Positions 1 to 7,046 of a stretch of DNA of 64,000 nucleotides are shown here, in pieces. The DNA comes from Bacillus sp. sid0103. GTDB lineage: Bacteria; Bacillota; Bacilli; Bacillales_B; DSM-18226. The notes beneath the pieces were generated by a model. It searched no databases. It was given only the letters and a program-made list of their open reading frames with translations, and had not been told where the DNA came from. A program made the translations under genes and the position numbers. Each line of letters begins with the position of its first letter. Position 1 is the first letter of the stretch. The stretch is from NCBI RefSeq assembly GCF_019219025.1, contig NZ_JAHUWN010000012.1, positions 1-64,000 on the forward strand, read 5' to 3'.

Positions 1-60
1 TATGAATTAAAAAGGTGAACGTAGAAGTGTTCGTTCTATTTAAGAATAAAAATGTCTACT

Positions 61-100
61 AATACTCCCATTTGTAATAAAACGGGGGTATTTTATTTTA
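61..100 (+). terminator. Hairpin terminator-like element, first copy
   Basis: Bases 61-69 pair with 84-92 (9 bp with one G-U pair), followed by TTATTTTA. It would stop transcription from beyond the left edge, or act as a leader terminator. Confidence 0.6.
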
Positions 101-222
101 TATAAAGATAATTGTAATCCATACAATCATATCATTTTTTGTATGGAATTCTTAATAAATTGTATGAATTAAAAAGGTGAACGTAGAAGTGTTCGTTCTA
201 TTTAAGAATAAAAATGTCTACT

Positions 223-262
223 AATACTCCCATTTGTAATAAAACGGGGGTATTTTATTTTA
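223..262 (+). terminator. Hairpin terminator-like element, second copy
   Basis: Identical to the hairpin at 61-100. It lies about 100 bases upstream of azlC, so it would separate azlC from upstream transcription unless it is a conditional leader element. Confidence 0.6.
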
Positions 263-357
263 TATAAAGATAATTGTAATCCATACAATTATCTTGTTTT
301 TTGTATGGATTTTCTGTGTTAAATTTAAATAAATTTTGCAATCAGGATGTGAATCAA

Positions 358-1074
358 ATGAAAAAAAGAAGAAATCAAATATGGATTGCATTTCGTGCCG
401 CTTTCCCATATACAGTCCCCATTTTTGCAGGATTTGTTTTCTTGGGAATCGCTTATGGAATCTTTATGAATTCTTTAGGTTTCAGTGCCATATACCCAAT
501 TCTAATGAGTTTAACCATATTTGCAGGATCAATGGAGTTTGTTGCAGCTAATTTATTGCTTGTCTCTTTTAATCCGATAAACGCTCTTTTTCTAACTTTA
601 ATGGTGAATGCACGGCACTTGTTTTATGGCATTTCCATGCTGGATAAGTACAGGGGAATCGGGAAGAAAAAGCTCTACATGATTTATGGGCTTTGCGATG
701 AGTCTTTTTCTATCAATTGTACCGTCGAAATTCCGAAGAATATAGACAAGGGCTGGTTTATGTTCTTTGTAACATTGCTCAATCATTCCTATTGGGTCTT
801 GGGAGCAGCAATTGGCGGCATTTTTGGATCTCTTGTTAAGTTCAACACAGAAGGACTCGATTTTGTTATGACCGCTCTCTTTGTAGTCATTTTCATTGAA
901 CAATGGATGAAAGAGAAGAAGCACCACAGTGCTATCGTGGGTCTTGGAATTTCGACTGTCTGTCTTATTATTTTTGGTGGAAACCATTTCATTATCCCAG
1001 CTATGTTTGCCATTTTGGGGATAATCACCCTACTAAGAAAGCCAATTGAGAAAGTTGAGGTTAGCGCCATATGA
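358..1074 (+). CDS. azlC: AzlC-type branched-chain amino acid exporter, large subunit
   Basis: A 238-residue integral membrane protein of the AzlC family, which with a small AzlD partner exports branched-chain amino acids or their analogues across the plasma membrane. The N-terminal stretch rich in F, P and G leads into several hydrophobic helices, and length is typical. I start at ATG 358 (MKKRRNQIW), preceded by AGGATG; an in-frame TTG at 301 would place the start inside the tandem repeat and add an atypical hydrophilic lead. The stop overlaps the azlD start (ATGA), indicating translational coupling. No azlB (Lrp-type) regulator gene is visible next to it. The duplicated hairpin repeat directly upstream is the obvious candidate control region. 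Confidence 0.9.
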   Translation: MKKRRNQIWIAFRAAFPYTVPIFAGFVFLGIAYGIFMNSLGFSAIYPILMSLTIFAGSMEFVAANLLLVSFNPINALFLTLMVNARHLFYGISMLDKYRGIGKKKLYMIYGLCDESFSINCTVEIPKNIDKGWFMFFVTLLNHSYWVLGAAIGGIFGSLVKFNTEGLDFVMTALFVVIFIEQWMKEKKHHSAIVGLGISTVCLIIFGGNHFIIPAMFAILGIITLLRKPIEKVEVSAI

Positions 1075-1403
1075 CAATGAATGTAACGCAGCAGATTATT
1101 ACGATTGCTATGGTTGTTTTAGGCACAATGCTAACAAGGTTTCTTCCATTTATTGTTTTCCCATCCGGTAAACCCACACCGAAATATATACAGTATCTCG
1201 GTAAAGTCCTGCCATCGGCGGTCATTGGTCTTTTGGTCGTTTACTGTTTTAAGGATGTGAATTTATTATCTGGAAGTCATGGTATTCCTGAATTTATTGC
1301 AGTGGCGGTGGTGGTTCTTCTGCACTTTTGGAAGAAAAACATGCTCCTCTCAATAGCAGTGGGAACAATTGTCTACATGATGTTGGTGCAATTGGTCTTT
1401 TAA
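1071..1403 (+). CDS. azlD: AzlD-type small subunit of branched-chain amino acid exporter
   Basis: A 110-residue membrane protein with about four hydrophobic segments, matching the AzlD family in length and in being directly downstream of azlC. It is expected to form the two-component exporter with AzlC. Its ATG overlaps the azlC stop as ATGA. No clear terminator follows, so the broken thioesterase reading frame 40 bases downstream may be in the same transcript. The exact substrate cannot be told from sequence; isoleucine, leucine and valine or 4-azaleucine are the family's known substrates. Confidence 0.88.
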   Translation: MTMNVTQQIITIAMVVLGTMLTRFLPFIVFPSGKPTPKYIQYLGKVLPSAVIGLLVVYCFKDVNLLSGSHGIPEFIAVAVVVLLHFWKKNMLLSIAVGTIVYMMLVQLVF

Positions 1404-1444
1404 TCACATTCGAAACATTCAATATATTAAAGGGGTAGGTCACC

Positions 1445-1890
1445 GTGAAGAAGAAAATGGATGAGTATCAAATTTATGAAAAGCATTACGAGCAAATTTA
1501 TGAACAAGTAAAAAACGACCCGTATGCGAAAGTCTTAGCATCCAATTAACAAAATTTGAGGCAGGTTTTGCAGAAGCAATTCTAGAAGTGCAGGACCATA
1601 TGGTAAATGCGTATGGAACAGTTCATGGAGCAGTTATTTATGCTTTAGCAGACCACGCATTTTCTGTAGCCTGTAATGCATATGGAAAAACCTCAGTAGG
1701 ACTCTCGACCACTATCCAGTTTATTGAAGCAGCAAAACCAGGAGACAGAATTGTTGCGCGTGCGACGGAATTAAGACGAAACTTTCGTACAGGATTCTAT
1801 CGAATTGACATTTTTCACGAGCAAAATCTAATTGCAACCATGGAGGCAGTGTCATATCGTAAGGATCATTATTTTATTGAGCTTGATTAA
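1445..1890 (+). pseudogene. Frameshifted PaaI-type hotdog thioesterase
   Basis: A GTG at 1445 with a strong AAAGGGG site opens a frame that stops at 1549 after ...DPYAKVLASN. Removing the shift by adding one base after 1537 continues it as a normal hotdog-fold acyl-CoA thioesterase of the PaaI type, with the family motif NAYGTVHGAVIYALADHAF at 1609-1665 and an intact C-terminus to 1890. The two frames differ by exactly one missing base (probably a G in a GGC codon near 1538). Such enzymes hydrolyse acyl- or phenylacetyl-type CoA thioesters in the cytosol. The rest is undamaged, so the lesion is very recent or a sequencing or assembly error. An internal GTG at 1588 could give a shortened protein, but it lacks a good ribosome binding site. 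Confidence 0.8.
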
Positions 1891-1967
1891 CAAGTTTGAG
1901 TATAGGGATACGATATTGTTCCAAAAGGAAACATCTTGTTTGGAACGATAAAACAAAAGAGAAAAGG

Positions 1968-2206
1968 CAAAACCATATGATGAGATTTACTAATATAAGG
2001 AGTATGTCTTTCGGAGTATCTAGCAAACGAGCTAATCTTGTTACCGCGTCTAGCAAAGATGGCTCTATTTTGCTGACATACATATCTCGTTTAGCATTTT
2101 CCTTCTTGTCAACTCCCATTTGGAATTCACGTAACACCTTTAATATTTCACTTGGTGTAAATTCAAGTTTGAGAGCCAGATAAGGAACTTCGGAAGAGCC
2201 TTCAGT
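1968..2206 (-). pseudogene. Fragment of AraC-type regulator, N-terminal domain
   Basis: On the minus strand about 75 codons read like the middle of an AraC-type regulator N-terminal domain: EVPYLALKLEFTPSEIL near 2191-2140 and LARLLDTPKDI near 2040-2005. This resembles the PF06719-type pattern (PYLAL...L..LLDTP.DI...L). No start is found and the DNA-binding HTH half is absent; after LDTPKDI the frame runs into an unrelated hydrophobic tail. This is a decayed fragment. The family match is from pattern memory. Confidence 0.6.
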
Positions 2207-2234
2207 AAAGACCCTCCAACAGAATGCTGGAGAT
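2207..2234 (-). terminator. Probable terminator of the 2243-2884 gene
   Basis: Bases 2214-2221 pair with 2225-2232 (one mismatch, 3-nt loop) just below the stop codon of the minus-strand gene. The T-tract is short (GGGTCTTT), so the call is moderate. Confidence 0.4.
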
Positions 2235-2242
2235 TCTTAAAA

Positions 2243-2884
2243 TTATTTTTTAAATTTATTCGGAAACTGCTTTACAACTCCCGACGAGATAGTATCTGCC
2301 ATTAGGATTATATGTGTGACCCCTTCGTCAATTGAAACGATTCTGGCATTCCAATCTTTTGCTAAACTTGCAGAGACATCATTTGTCACTAATTTCAGAT
2401 GCATATACAGCAAATTTTTTAGATCTTCATTTTTCAAATAGGGGTTGGCACCGCTAAGGAAAGCTACTATTTCATCAGCATTTCTATACCATTCTTTGTT
2501 TAGCTGATTCACCAAGGCTTTATTTCCGCTTTTAGCCGCAGCCACAATCTTTCCCGCAATAACAATATGCTGCTTAAGCAACTTCGTAAGTTTGTTCCCA
2601 GCTTTCACTCCGTATACTGGCTTTACAGCATTGCCAATTTCCTCCTGATTTTTCAGAAGCCTAGTCAGTACCTGTTTTTGATCCTCCGCTCCTGCTGTTG
2701 TAGCACTTGTAATATAATTACTTGTCCACAATACATGATCAATCCAAAGTCTCCTGAATTTATTTTCGAACTTTACCTCAGATTGACTAATGCAATGTAC
2801 CTGCGGTTTAGCGTAGGTGCTTGTTACAGCCACCATGTTTAATGGAAATAACAAAATAAATCCCATTAACAATAATTTTTTCAT
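2243..2884 (-). CDS. Secreted all-helical protein of unknown function
   Basis: A 213-residue protein starting at ATG 2884, preceded by GGAAGGAG. An in-frame TTG at 2902 would place that ribosome binding site inside the coding region. The N-terminus is a signal peptide (MKKLLLMGFILLFPLNMVAV, then a probable cleavage region near TYA). The mature part appears mostly helical and contains the segment LWIDHVLWTSNYITSA, two helix-rich repeats and NPYLKNEDLKNLLYMHL. Similar secreted Bacillus proteins exist without known function; some carry unreliable automated labels such as glycosyltransferase, and no glycosyltransferase motif is visible here. It stands alone with its own terminator. Confidence 0.8.
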   Translation of the reverse strand: MKKLLLMGFILLFPLNMVAVTSTYAKPQVHCISQSEVKFENKFRRLWIDHVLWTSNYITSATTAGAEDQKQVLTRLLKNQEEIGNAVKPVYGVKAGNKLTKLLKQHIVIAGKIVAAAKSGNKALVNQLNKEWYRNADEIVAFLSGANPYLKNEDLKNLLYMHLKLVTNDVSASLAKDWNARIVSIDEGVTHIILMADTISSGVVKQFPNKFKK

Positions 2885-3243
2885 AAATCCTTCTCCTTCC
2901 AAATTAAAAAGTGCTCTTTTTATTATTGATATATGGGATTATTTTATTCCTAAAAATGGTTCTACTTACCGTGTTGATCTGTAAAGGAGCAAACGATTGC
3001 CAGTTGAGATTTTTTCACTTGATACAAATGCAATAAGTACCATATCGGATAGCCTGCTGATGTGTTGGATGAATTGACAGGGATAACATAGAAAAGCATA
3101 AAATAAAAAGAGGGGATGGGAAGTAATATATAAACTGTCTTCTTTAGCATACGGGTACGATGTAAAGGTATAAACGGCGGCTCGAGCATATTTTTACTCT
3201 TCTAGGGAAAACGTATCAATACAAAAAGAATGGAGGTAATTAG
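2885..3243. other. Intergenic region without recognisable gene
   Basis: It separates the start of the secreted-protein gene from the small plus-strand gene at 3244. I see short disconnected open frames on both strands without a ribosome binding site, and no strong hairpin. The last 20 bases carry the ribosome binding site of the next gene. Confidence 0.5.
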
Positions 3244-3543
3244 GTGAATACCGATAATCCAATTGACAATTATCTATTTCCACTATCAGGAGGAAAGCTG
3301 GATTTACAGAACGGTGTGAAGTTAAATGAGGATACATATGAAGTGTATGTAAATGATAAGTTTGTAGGGCATAAAACATTAAAGAATGCTGGTGAAAAAC
3401 TTTCAGATGTTGACGACTTTTTACGAATTCAAGGAATTCATAATTTTTCCTCTTCATTAGAAGGTGACCACTATATAATAATAACAAATGAAGACTCCGA
3501 AAATTTTAGCGATGCTTTATCCGTTTATTTTAATAATCGATAA
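3244..3543 (+). CDS. Small hypothetical protein
   Basis: A 99-residue acidic cytosolic protein starting with GTG, 8 bases after a GGAGG site, which supports real translation. It has no membrane segment or signal peptide. The sequence is rich in D, N and E with alternating hydrophobics, suggesting a small mixed alpha/beta fold (for example TYEVYVNDKFVGHKTL and GDHYIIITNEDSE). I do not recognise the family. Size and composition would suit a small immunity-type or tailoring protein, but no partner gene is adjacent, so that is only a guess. Confidence 0.6.
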   Translation: MNTDNPIDNYLFPLSGGKLDLQNGVKLNEDTYEVYVNDKFVGHKTLKNAGEKLSDVDDFLRIQGIHNFSSSLEGDHYIIITNEDSENFSDALSVYFNNR

Positions 3544-3677
3544 TTAACAAATTGATGGTCATAAAACCCAGCAATACCAAGGGGAATTTGATAATCATTT
3601 TAATTTTGGGATGATGACGATAATAGAAAATTAAAAAGAAAGGAATTGGATTGTTTGAGCGTAAATTTAGCATCAAT

Positions 3678-3703
3678 GGGGCTGCTATCGCAGTCCCTTT
3701 TTT
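3678..3703 (+). terminator. Rho-independent terminator-type hairpin
   Basis: GGGGCTGC (3678-3685) pairs with GCAGTCCC (3690-3697), followed by six T. It could end the transcript of the small gene at 3244-3543, although it is 135 bases past that stop. Confidence 0.7.
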
Positions 3704-3739
3704 CTGTTCTACTAGAGAAGCAGTTAGTTAATTTAAACC

Positions 3740-3777
3740 AACATTTAGTTGACTAAATCAACTAAATGTTTTATGCT
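3740..3777 (+). promoter_or_regulatory. Promoter overlapped by a 13-bp palindrome (MarR operator)
   Basis: AACATTTAGTTGA (3740-3752) and its exact reverse complement (3758-3770) flank a 5-base spacer. A promoter TTGACT (3749-3754), 17-base spacer, TATGCT (3772-3777) lies within it, so a protein bound to the palindrome would cover the -35 and spacer. The next gene encodes a MarR-type DNA-binding protein, so autorepression is the simple reading. Confidence 0.8.
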
Positions 3778-3818
3778 ATTTGTAATGTTTAATATTCTGA
3801 ATATTAAGGAGAATAAAG

Positions 3819-4748
3819 ATGGAAGAAATTCAATATGTAGAAAAAATTCGGAAATTCAATCGGCATTATGCAAATGTTCTAGGTAAAATTGACCAAGAAA
3901 TCTATAATAAACCTTTTCCTTTAACAGAAGCACGTGTTATAACTGAAATCAATTTTAGAAATGGTTGTACTGCAACGGAAGTGAGAGAAAATCTTGGAAT
4001 AGACCGTGGACAAATGAGCAGAATCGTTCAAAAATTTGAGGAAGAAAAAATTATTTTTAAAAAGCAAGCATCAGACGATAAACGCCAATACTTACTTTAC
4101 CTCACTGACTATGGTAAAGAAATTTTTAATGAGCTAGTTGAAAATGCGAATCGTGAAGTTGGAAAAATGATTCAAGAAATATCTAATCGTGATTTGACCA
4201 AGCTGATCAGTGCCATGGAAACCATAGAATCCATATTCACTAAAGAATATCCTTCTCAATCAGAGGTATCCATTCGAACATTTCAACCTGGAGATGTTGG
4301 TTTCGTAGCACACCTGCATGGAACGTTGTACGAAAATACTTATAAGTTTGGACCAATGTTTGAATATTACGTTATGAAGGGCTTAACTGAATTTATGATC
4401 AATACGGATGGAGGAGAACTGTGGATTGCTGAAGTAGATGGTAAAATGGCAGGTTCGATTGCGATTACTAAATCCAATGATAATGTTGCCCAATTAAGAT
4501 GGTTTATTTTGGATGAAAATTATCATGGAATGGGTATTGGTAAGAAACTTATGGAGACGGCCATCGACTTCTGTAAAAAACAAAGATACAAACATGTTTT
4601 CCTATGGACGGTAAGTGTTTTAAGCACTGCTCGTTATCTATATCAAAAATATCATTTTAGATTAACAGAAGAAAAAGAAAATTATGAGTGGACTGGTTCG
4701 AAATTAGTAGAAGAACGATGGTACTTAGACTTATTCGATGAAAACTAA
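3819..4748 (+). CDS. MarR winged-helix / GNAT acetyltransferase fusion
   Basis: A 309-residue two-domain protein. Residues 1-140 are a MarR-type winged helix: recognition segment TATEVRENLGIDRGQMSRIV (51-70) and wing KQASDDKRQYLLYL (82-95). Residues 150-309 are a GNAT N-acetyltransferase with the acetyl-CoA loop YHGMGIGKKL (235-244) and the usual final strand. Such fusions are a recognised architecture; the catalytic half probably acetylates a small molecule or amine, and the DNA-binding half controls its own promoter. ATG 3819 has AAGGAG upstream. It forms a single-gene unit with its own operator-promoter. Substrate and ligand are unknown. Confidence 0.88.
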   Translation: MEEIQYVEKIRKFNRHYANVLGKIDQEIYNKPFPLTEARVITEINFRNGCTATEVRENLGIDRGQMSRIVQKFEEEKIIFKKQASDDKRQYLLYLTDYGKEIFNELVENANREVGKMIQEISNRDLTKLISAMETIESIFTKEYPSQSEVSIRTFQPGDVGFVAHLHGTLYENTYKFGPMFEYYVMKGLTEFMINTDGGELWIAEVDGKMAGSIAITKSNDNVAQLRWFILDENYHGMGIGKKLMETAIDFCKKQRYKHVFLWTVSVLSTARYLYQKYHFRLTEEKENYEWTGSKLVEERWYLDLFDEN

Positions 4749-4872
4749 ACTAAGAAATGGTAACAGGTGAAAAACATGGATTTTTGTTTTAGCGGAGAAC
4801 CAACCCTTTTAAAGACATTGTGAAGGTGAGGAAATACACTTAAACTATCTTATTATAAAATATTGATGATAA

Positions 4873-4919
4873 AAAATGACAGGTATGAATCTAACGAAAT
4901 AGATCACACCTGTCATTTT
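4873..4919. terminator. Bidirectional terminator
   Basis: AAAATGACAGGTATGA (4873-4888) pairs with TCACACCTGTCATTTT (4904-4919), with A and T runs outside on both strands. It serves the converging MarR-GNAT and HAD genes. Confidence 0.8.
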
Positions 4920-4947
4920 CATTACAAAAAGTTATATTAAAATTACC

Positions 4948-5448
4948 CTAAATCACATTTGATTCATATGATTTATGAAGATAACGTTCTATAAACTCAG
5001 CTAATCCATCATTTTCGTGGTGTTCTGTAACAAAATCAGCTGCTAATTTAACCTCTTCGCTAGCGTTCCCCATTGCCACACCCGTACCGACATGACGAAG
5101 CATCTCTATATCATTGGGTCCGTCTCCAATAGCAACGACTTCATTTGGACTAATTCGAAATTCGCGAAGTAAGCTTTTGATAGCAGACCATTTGGAAACA
5201 TTAGGAGCAACCAGTTCAAATCCGTCATTCCAATTGATGATATCTGCTTCCTTTTTAAACAAAGCGGATAATTCATGACTTGGTGTACCTGTTCGAACAC
5301 TTACTTCATAGTGTCGTCCAGTAGCTAGAAAAACCTTGACTCCCTGATTAATGAGCCTATAAATGGCTTCCATATTTCGACGGGAAATGTTGTTTGAGGC
5401 TTTTAGTAGTGTTCCATCCATATCAATAAATATTGCACGCACATTCAT
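4948..5448 (-). CDS. HAD-superfamily (Cof-type) phosphatase with a mostly deleted cap
   Basis: A 166-residue protein with all four HAD core motifs: DMDGT (D9, D11), the T43-G-R motif II region, K86 (motif III) and GDGPND (D109, N112, D113). Cof-type sugar or flavin phosphate phosphatases normally have about 260-290 residues because a large C2 cap lies between motifs II and III. Here LATGRHYE (41-48) is followed after only about 35 residues by the VSK of motif III, so roughly 100 cap residues are missing without loss of frame. The core could still fold and hydrolyse phosphate esters, but specificity would differ. It may instead be an early decay product. Confidence 0.85.
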   Translation of the reverse strand: MNVRAIFIDMDGTLLKASNNISRRNMEAIYRLINQGVKVFLATGRHYEVSVRTGTPSHELSALFKKEADIINWNDGFELVAPNVSKWSAIKSLLREFRISPNEVVAIGDGPNDIEMLRHVGTGVAMGNASEEVKLAADFVTEHHENDGLAEFIERYLHKSYESNVI

Positions 5449-5613
5449 TTATACTGCCTCCTCATTCGTTGATAAACCAATCATATCATCTGAATATTAA
5501 AGACTTGTAAACTTAGTGTACAGTTTAAATAAAGTTTATGAGGAAGCAAGGGACGTTTCTATGAAAAATAAAAATATTATTCTATTAACGGGTGCTTGAA
5601 TTCAAGAAGGGAT

Positions 5614-5637
5614 GGCTGCATTGGCAGTCTTTTTTTT
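5614..5637 (+). terminator. Orphan terminator hairpin
   Basis: GGCTGC (5614-5619) pairs with GCAGTC (5624-5629), followed by eight T. No intact plus-strand gene precedes it. Confidence 0.6.
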
Positions 5638-5732
5638 GAGCTAACGAGCATATCTATAAAATAAAGAAAAGAATTATTGATTTGAATGATGAGAACTTAA
5701 CGAAGAACCAATAGAAACTATCATTTTTACGT

Positions 5733-5756
5733 GCTCTTCCATAAGAAGAGCTCTTT
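5733..5756 (+). terminator. Orphan terminator hairpin
   Basis: GCTCTTC (5733-5739) and GAAGAGC (5745-5751) pair perfectly, followed by TCTTTT. No intact gene precedes it. Confidence 0.6.
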
Positions 5757-5940
5757 TATGTGTAATAAAAATAGGGGATATTTTTATGGAGAAAAATGAA
5801 CAAATAAATCTTATTAACGGATTTAATGAAGGAGGGGATTCTGCGCATTTTTGTAATATGCAGTTAGCGGATACCTTCTGAGATACGTTCACCCGCGTTC
5901 AAGTGTCCGCCTGAGTTGGGCTATCCGCTTTCCTTATTTG

Positions 5941-6171
5941 TTAACGAAGGTTTTCAATATAGTTTACGACATCACCGACAGTTTGAAGCCTCGCTGCAAC
6001 TTTCTCACTAATTTCGATCGCGAATTCATCTTCAATTTCCATCGTCAGGTTCACCATATCAAGTGAATCAGCTTCGAAGTCATCTTTAAATGATGCTTCC
6101 GGTTTGATATTCTCCATTTTGACACCCAGTTGGTCTGCAATAATAGGCTTTAACTTTTCAAATATGTTCAT
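5941..6171 (-). CDS. Acyl carrier protein (stand-alone copy)
   Basis: A 76-residue acidic protein with the acyl carrier signature EADSLDMVNLTMEIEDEF, in which S36 would receive 4'-phosphopantetheine. It carries growing acyl chains as thioesters in the cytosol. AGGAGG lies 8 bases before the ATG. The housekeeping acpP of Bacillus sits in the fapR-plsX-fabD-fabG cluster, which is absent here, so this is probably an additional ACP or a genome-specific relocation. There is no adjacent synthase, ketosynthase or ligase gene to suggest a dedicated pathway. Confidence 0.9.
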   Translation of the reverse strand: MNIFEKLKPIIADQLGVKMENIKPEASFKDDFEADSLDMVNLTMEIEDEFAIEISEKVAARLQTVGDVVNYIENLR

Positions 6172-6362
6172 TGTGACATCCTCCTAAGTATTTCATAATC
6201 ACCATTATAACAACCTATTTCGGAACATAAAACATAAAAGAATTGCCAATATACGGTGAACATTTGACCAAATGGAAGTCGGTACCACTCTAAATTAATG
6301 AATGAAGTGATAATATTTTATGAATTAGAGAAAAATAGTGGTTAGGAAAGGAGGGATTGCGA

Positions 6363-6752
6363 ATGTCTTTGAAAAAGTGGTTAACAGGATTGGTCGTTAT
6401 GCTTGCCATGATTGTGGTTGTGACAACTCTAGGCTCACTAGGCGCATTTGCCGAATCCAGTGTCGGAACTCAGCCTATGGAGACGGTGAAAGCGATTGAG
6501 GTCGAGTTGAACGATGATTACTTTAATCCGAAAGTCATCACTATTCTCAATGGAAAAACGACACCGTTGATATTGAAAAACAAAGGTAAGAAGGAACACA
6601 CCTTCACCGTGGAAAAGCTCGGAATTGACGCCGAAGTCCAGCCAGGAAAAGAAACAACCATTACCGTGGAACCGAAAAAGCCCGATACATATGAACTGCT
6701 ATGTCGGTACCATTTCAGTAAAGGAATGGTTGGAAAAGTAATAGTCAAATAA
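6363..6752 (+). CDS. Secreted cupredoxin-domain protein
   Basis: A 129-residue exported protein starting at ATG 6363, 6-7 bases after GGAGGGA; an in-frame TTG at 6357 lies too close to that site. Signal peptide residues 1-30 end in AFA. The mature part is a single cupredoxin domain with plausible type-1 copper ligands H79, C114, H117 and M122 (contexts KEHTF, LLCRYHF, KGM). Such proteins bind copper and carry electrons or store the metal outside the membrane. The signal peptide has no lipobox cysteine, so it would be released or held by other contacts. No copper transporter is adjacent. Confidence 0.85.
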   Translation: MSLKKWLTGLVVMLAMIVVVTTLGSLGAFAESSVGTQPMETVKAIEVELNDDYFNPKVITILNGKTTPLILKNKGKKEHTFTVEKLGIDAEVQPGKETTITVEPKKPDTYELLCRYHFSKGMVGKVIVK

Positions 6753-6754
6753 CA

Positions 6755-6782
6755 AGCAGGGCCAATCGGGCCTTGCTTTTTA
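6755..6782 (+). terminator. Terminator of the cupredoxin gene
   Basis: An 8-bp stem starting GCAGGGCC (6756-6763) with its partner ending at 6776 is followed by TTTTT, directly after the stop codon. Confidence 0.85.
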
Positions 6783-7046
6783 AATAGGCGACGGTAGCTT
6801 GCTTAATATTAAAACCCCGACATCATTGTAACAGCTAACATTCCTCCACAAAGGATTGTTCCTTTAAGAAGTGAAATGCTCACTTTTTGTTAAAGTAAAG
6901 CGGTAGGTTTGTACAATTACATTTCTAATTGAAACTTATTTAATGTAAGTATGGGAGCTATGGAAAAAGCTTTTGATGATAAAAAATGGGGAGAACGAAA
7001 CAAAAAGATATTTATCTGTTATTAAGTCGAATTTTATAGATGTGAA
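6783..7046. other. Intergenic region with a possible minus-strand gene tail
   Basis: Nothing intact is seen. On the minus strand about 6886-6812 reads a short hydrophobic tail (SLLKGTILCGGMLAVTMMSG then stop) like the last helix of a small drug/metabolite transporter, without any upstream part. It may be a relic. Confidence 0.3.

Larger units (their letters stand above)
1..309. repeat. 162-bp tandem duplication upstream of azlC
   Basis: Bases 1-127 recur without a mismatch at 163-289 (offset 162), and the following 20 bases correspond at the same offset with changed loop bases. Each unit holds a GAACG/CGTTC arm pair, a 9-bp G+C-containing hairpin followed by a T-rich stretch, and a 9-bp inverted repeat TCCATACAA...TTGTATGGA (118-147 and 280-309). 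The loops of the last hairpin differ between copies while both arms are unchanged. The array touches the window edge, so more copies may exist upstream. Confidence 0.95.
5449..5940. other. Relic-bearing intergenic region
   Basis: A 492-base stretch without a convincing gene. At 5561 an ATG with a purine-rich upstream region reads MKNKNIILLTGA then stops, like the first residues of an NAD-binding Rossmann protein. At 5786 an ATG opens a 31-codon frame. Three hairpins follow one another: 5614-5637, 5733-5756 and a long-range pair GCGGATA (5867-5873) / TATCCGC (5922-5928). This is most likely gene debris with surviving terminators. Confidence 0.5.

Noticed and set aside
1..300. T-box leader ahead of azlC
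   Set aside because: No specifier-loop AGAGA or GGTGG-ACCGCG T-box sequence is present.
598..987. 129-codon minus-strand frame inside azlC
   Set aside because: Antisense shadow of a clear membrane-protein gene, without start signals.
2962..3487. Minus-strand frames of 75 and 97 codons
   Set aside because: No ribosome binding site or family resemblance; the second lies antisense to the better supported gene at 3244-3543.
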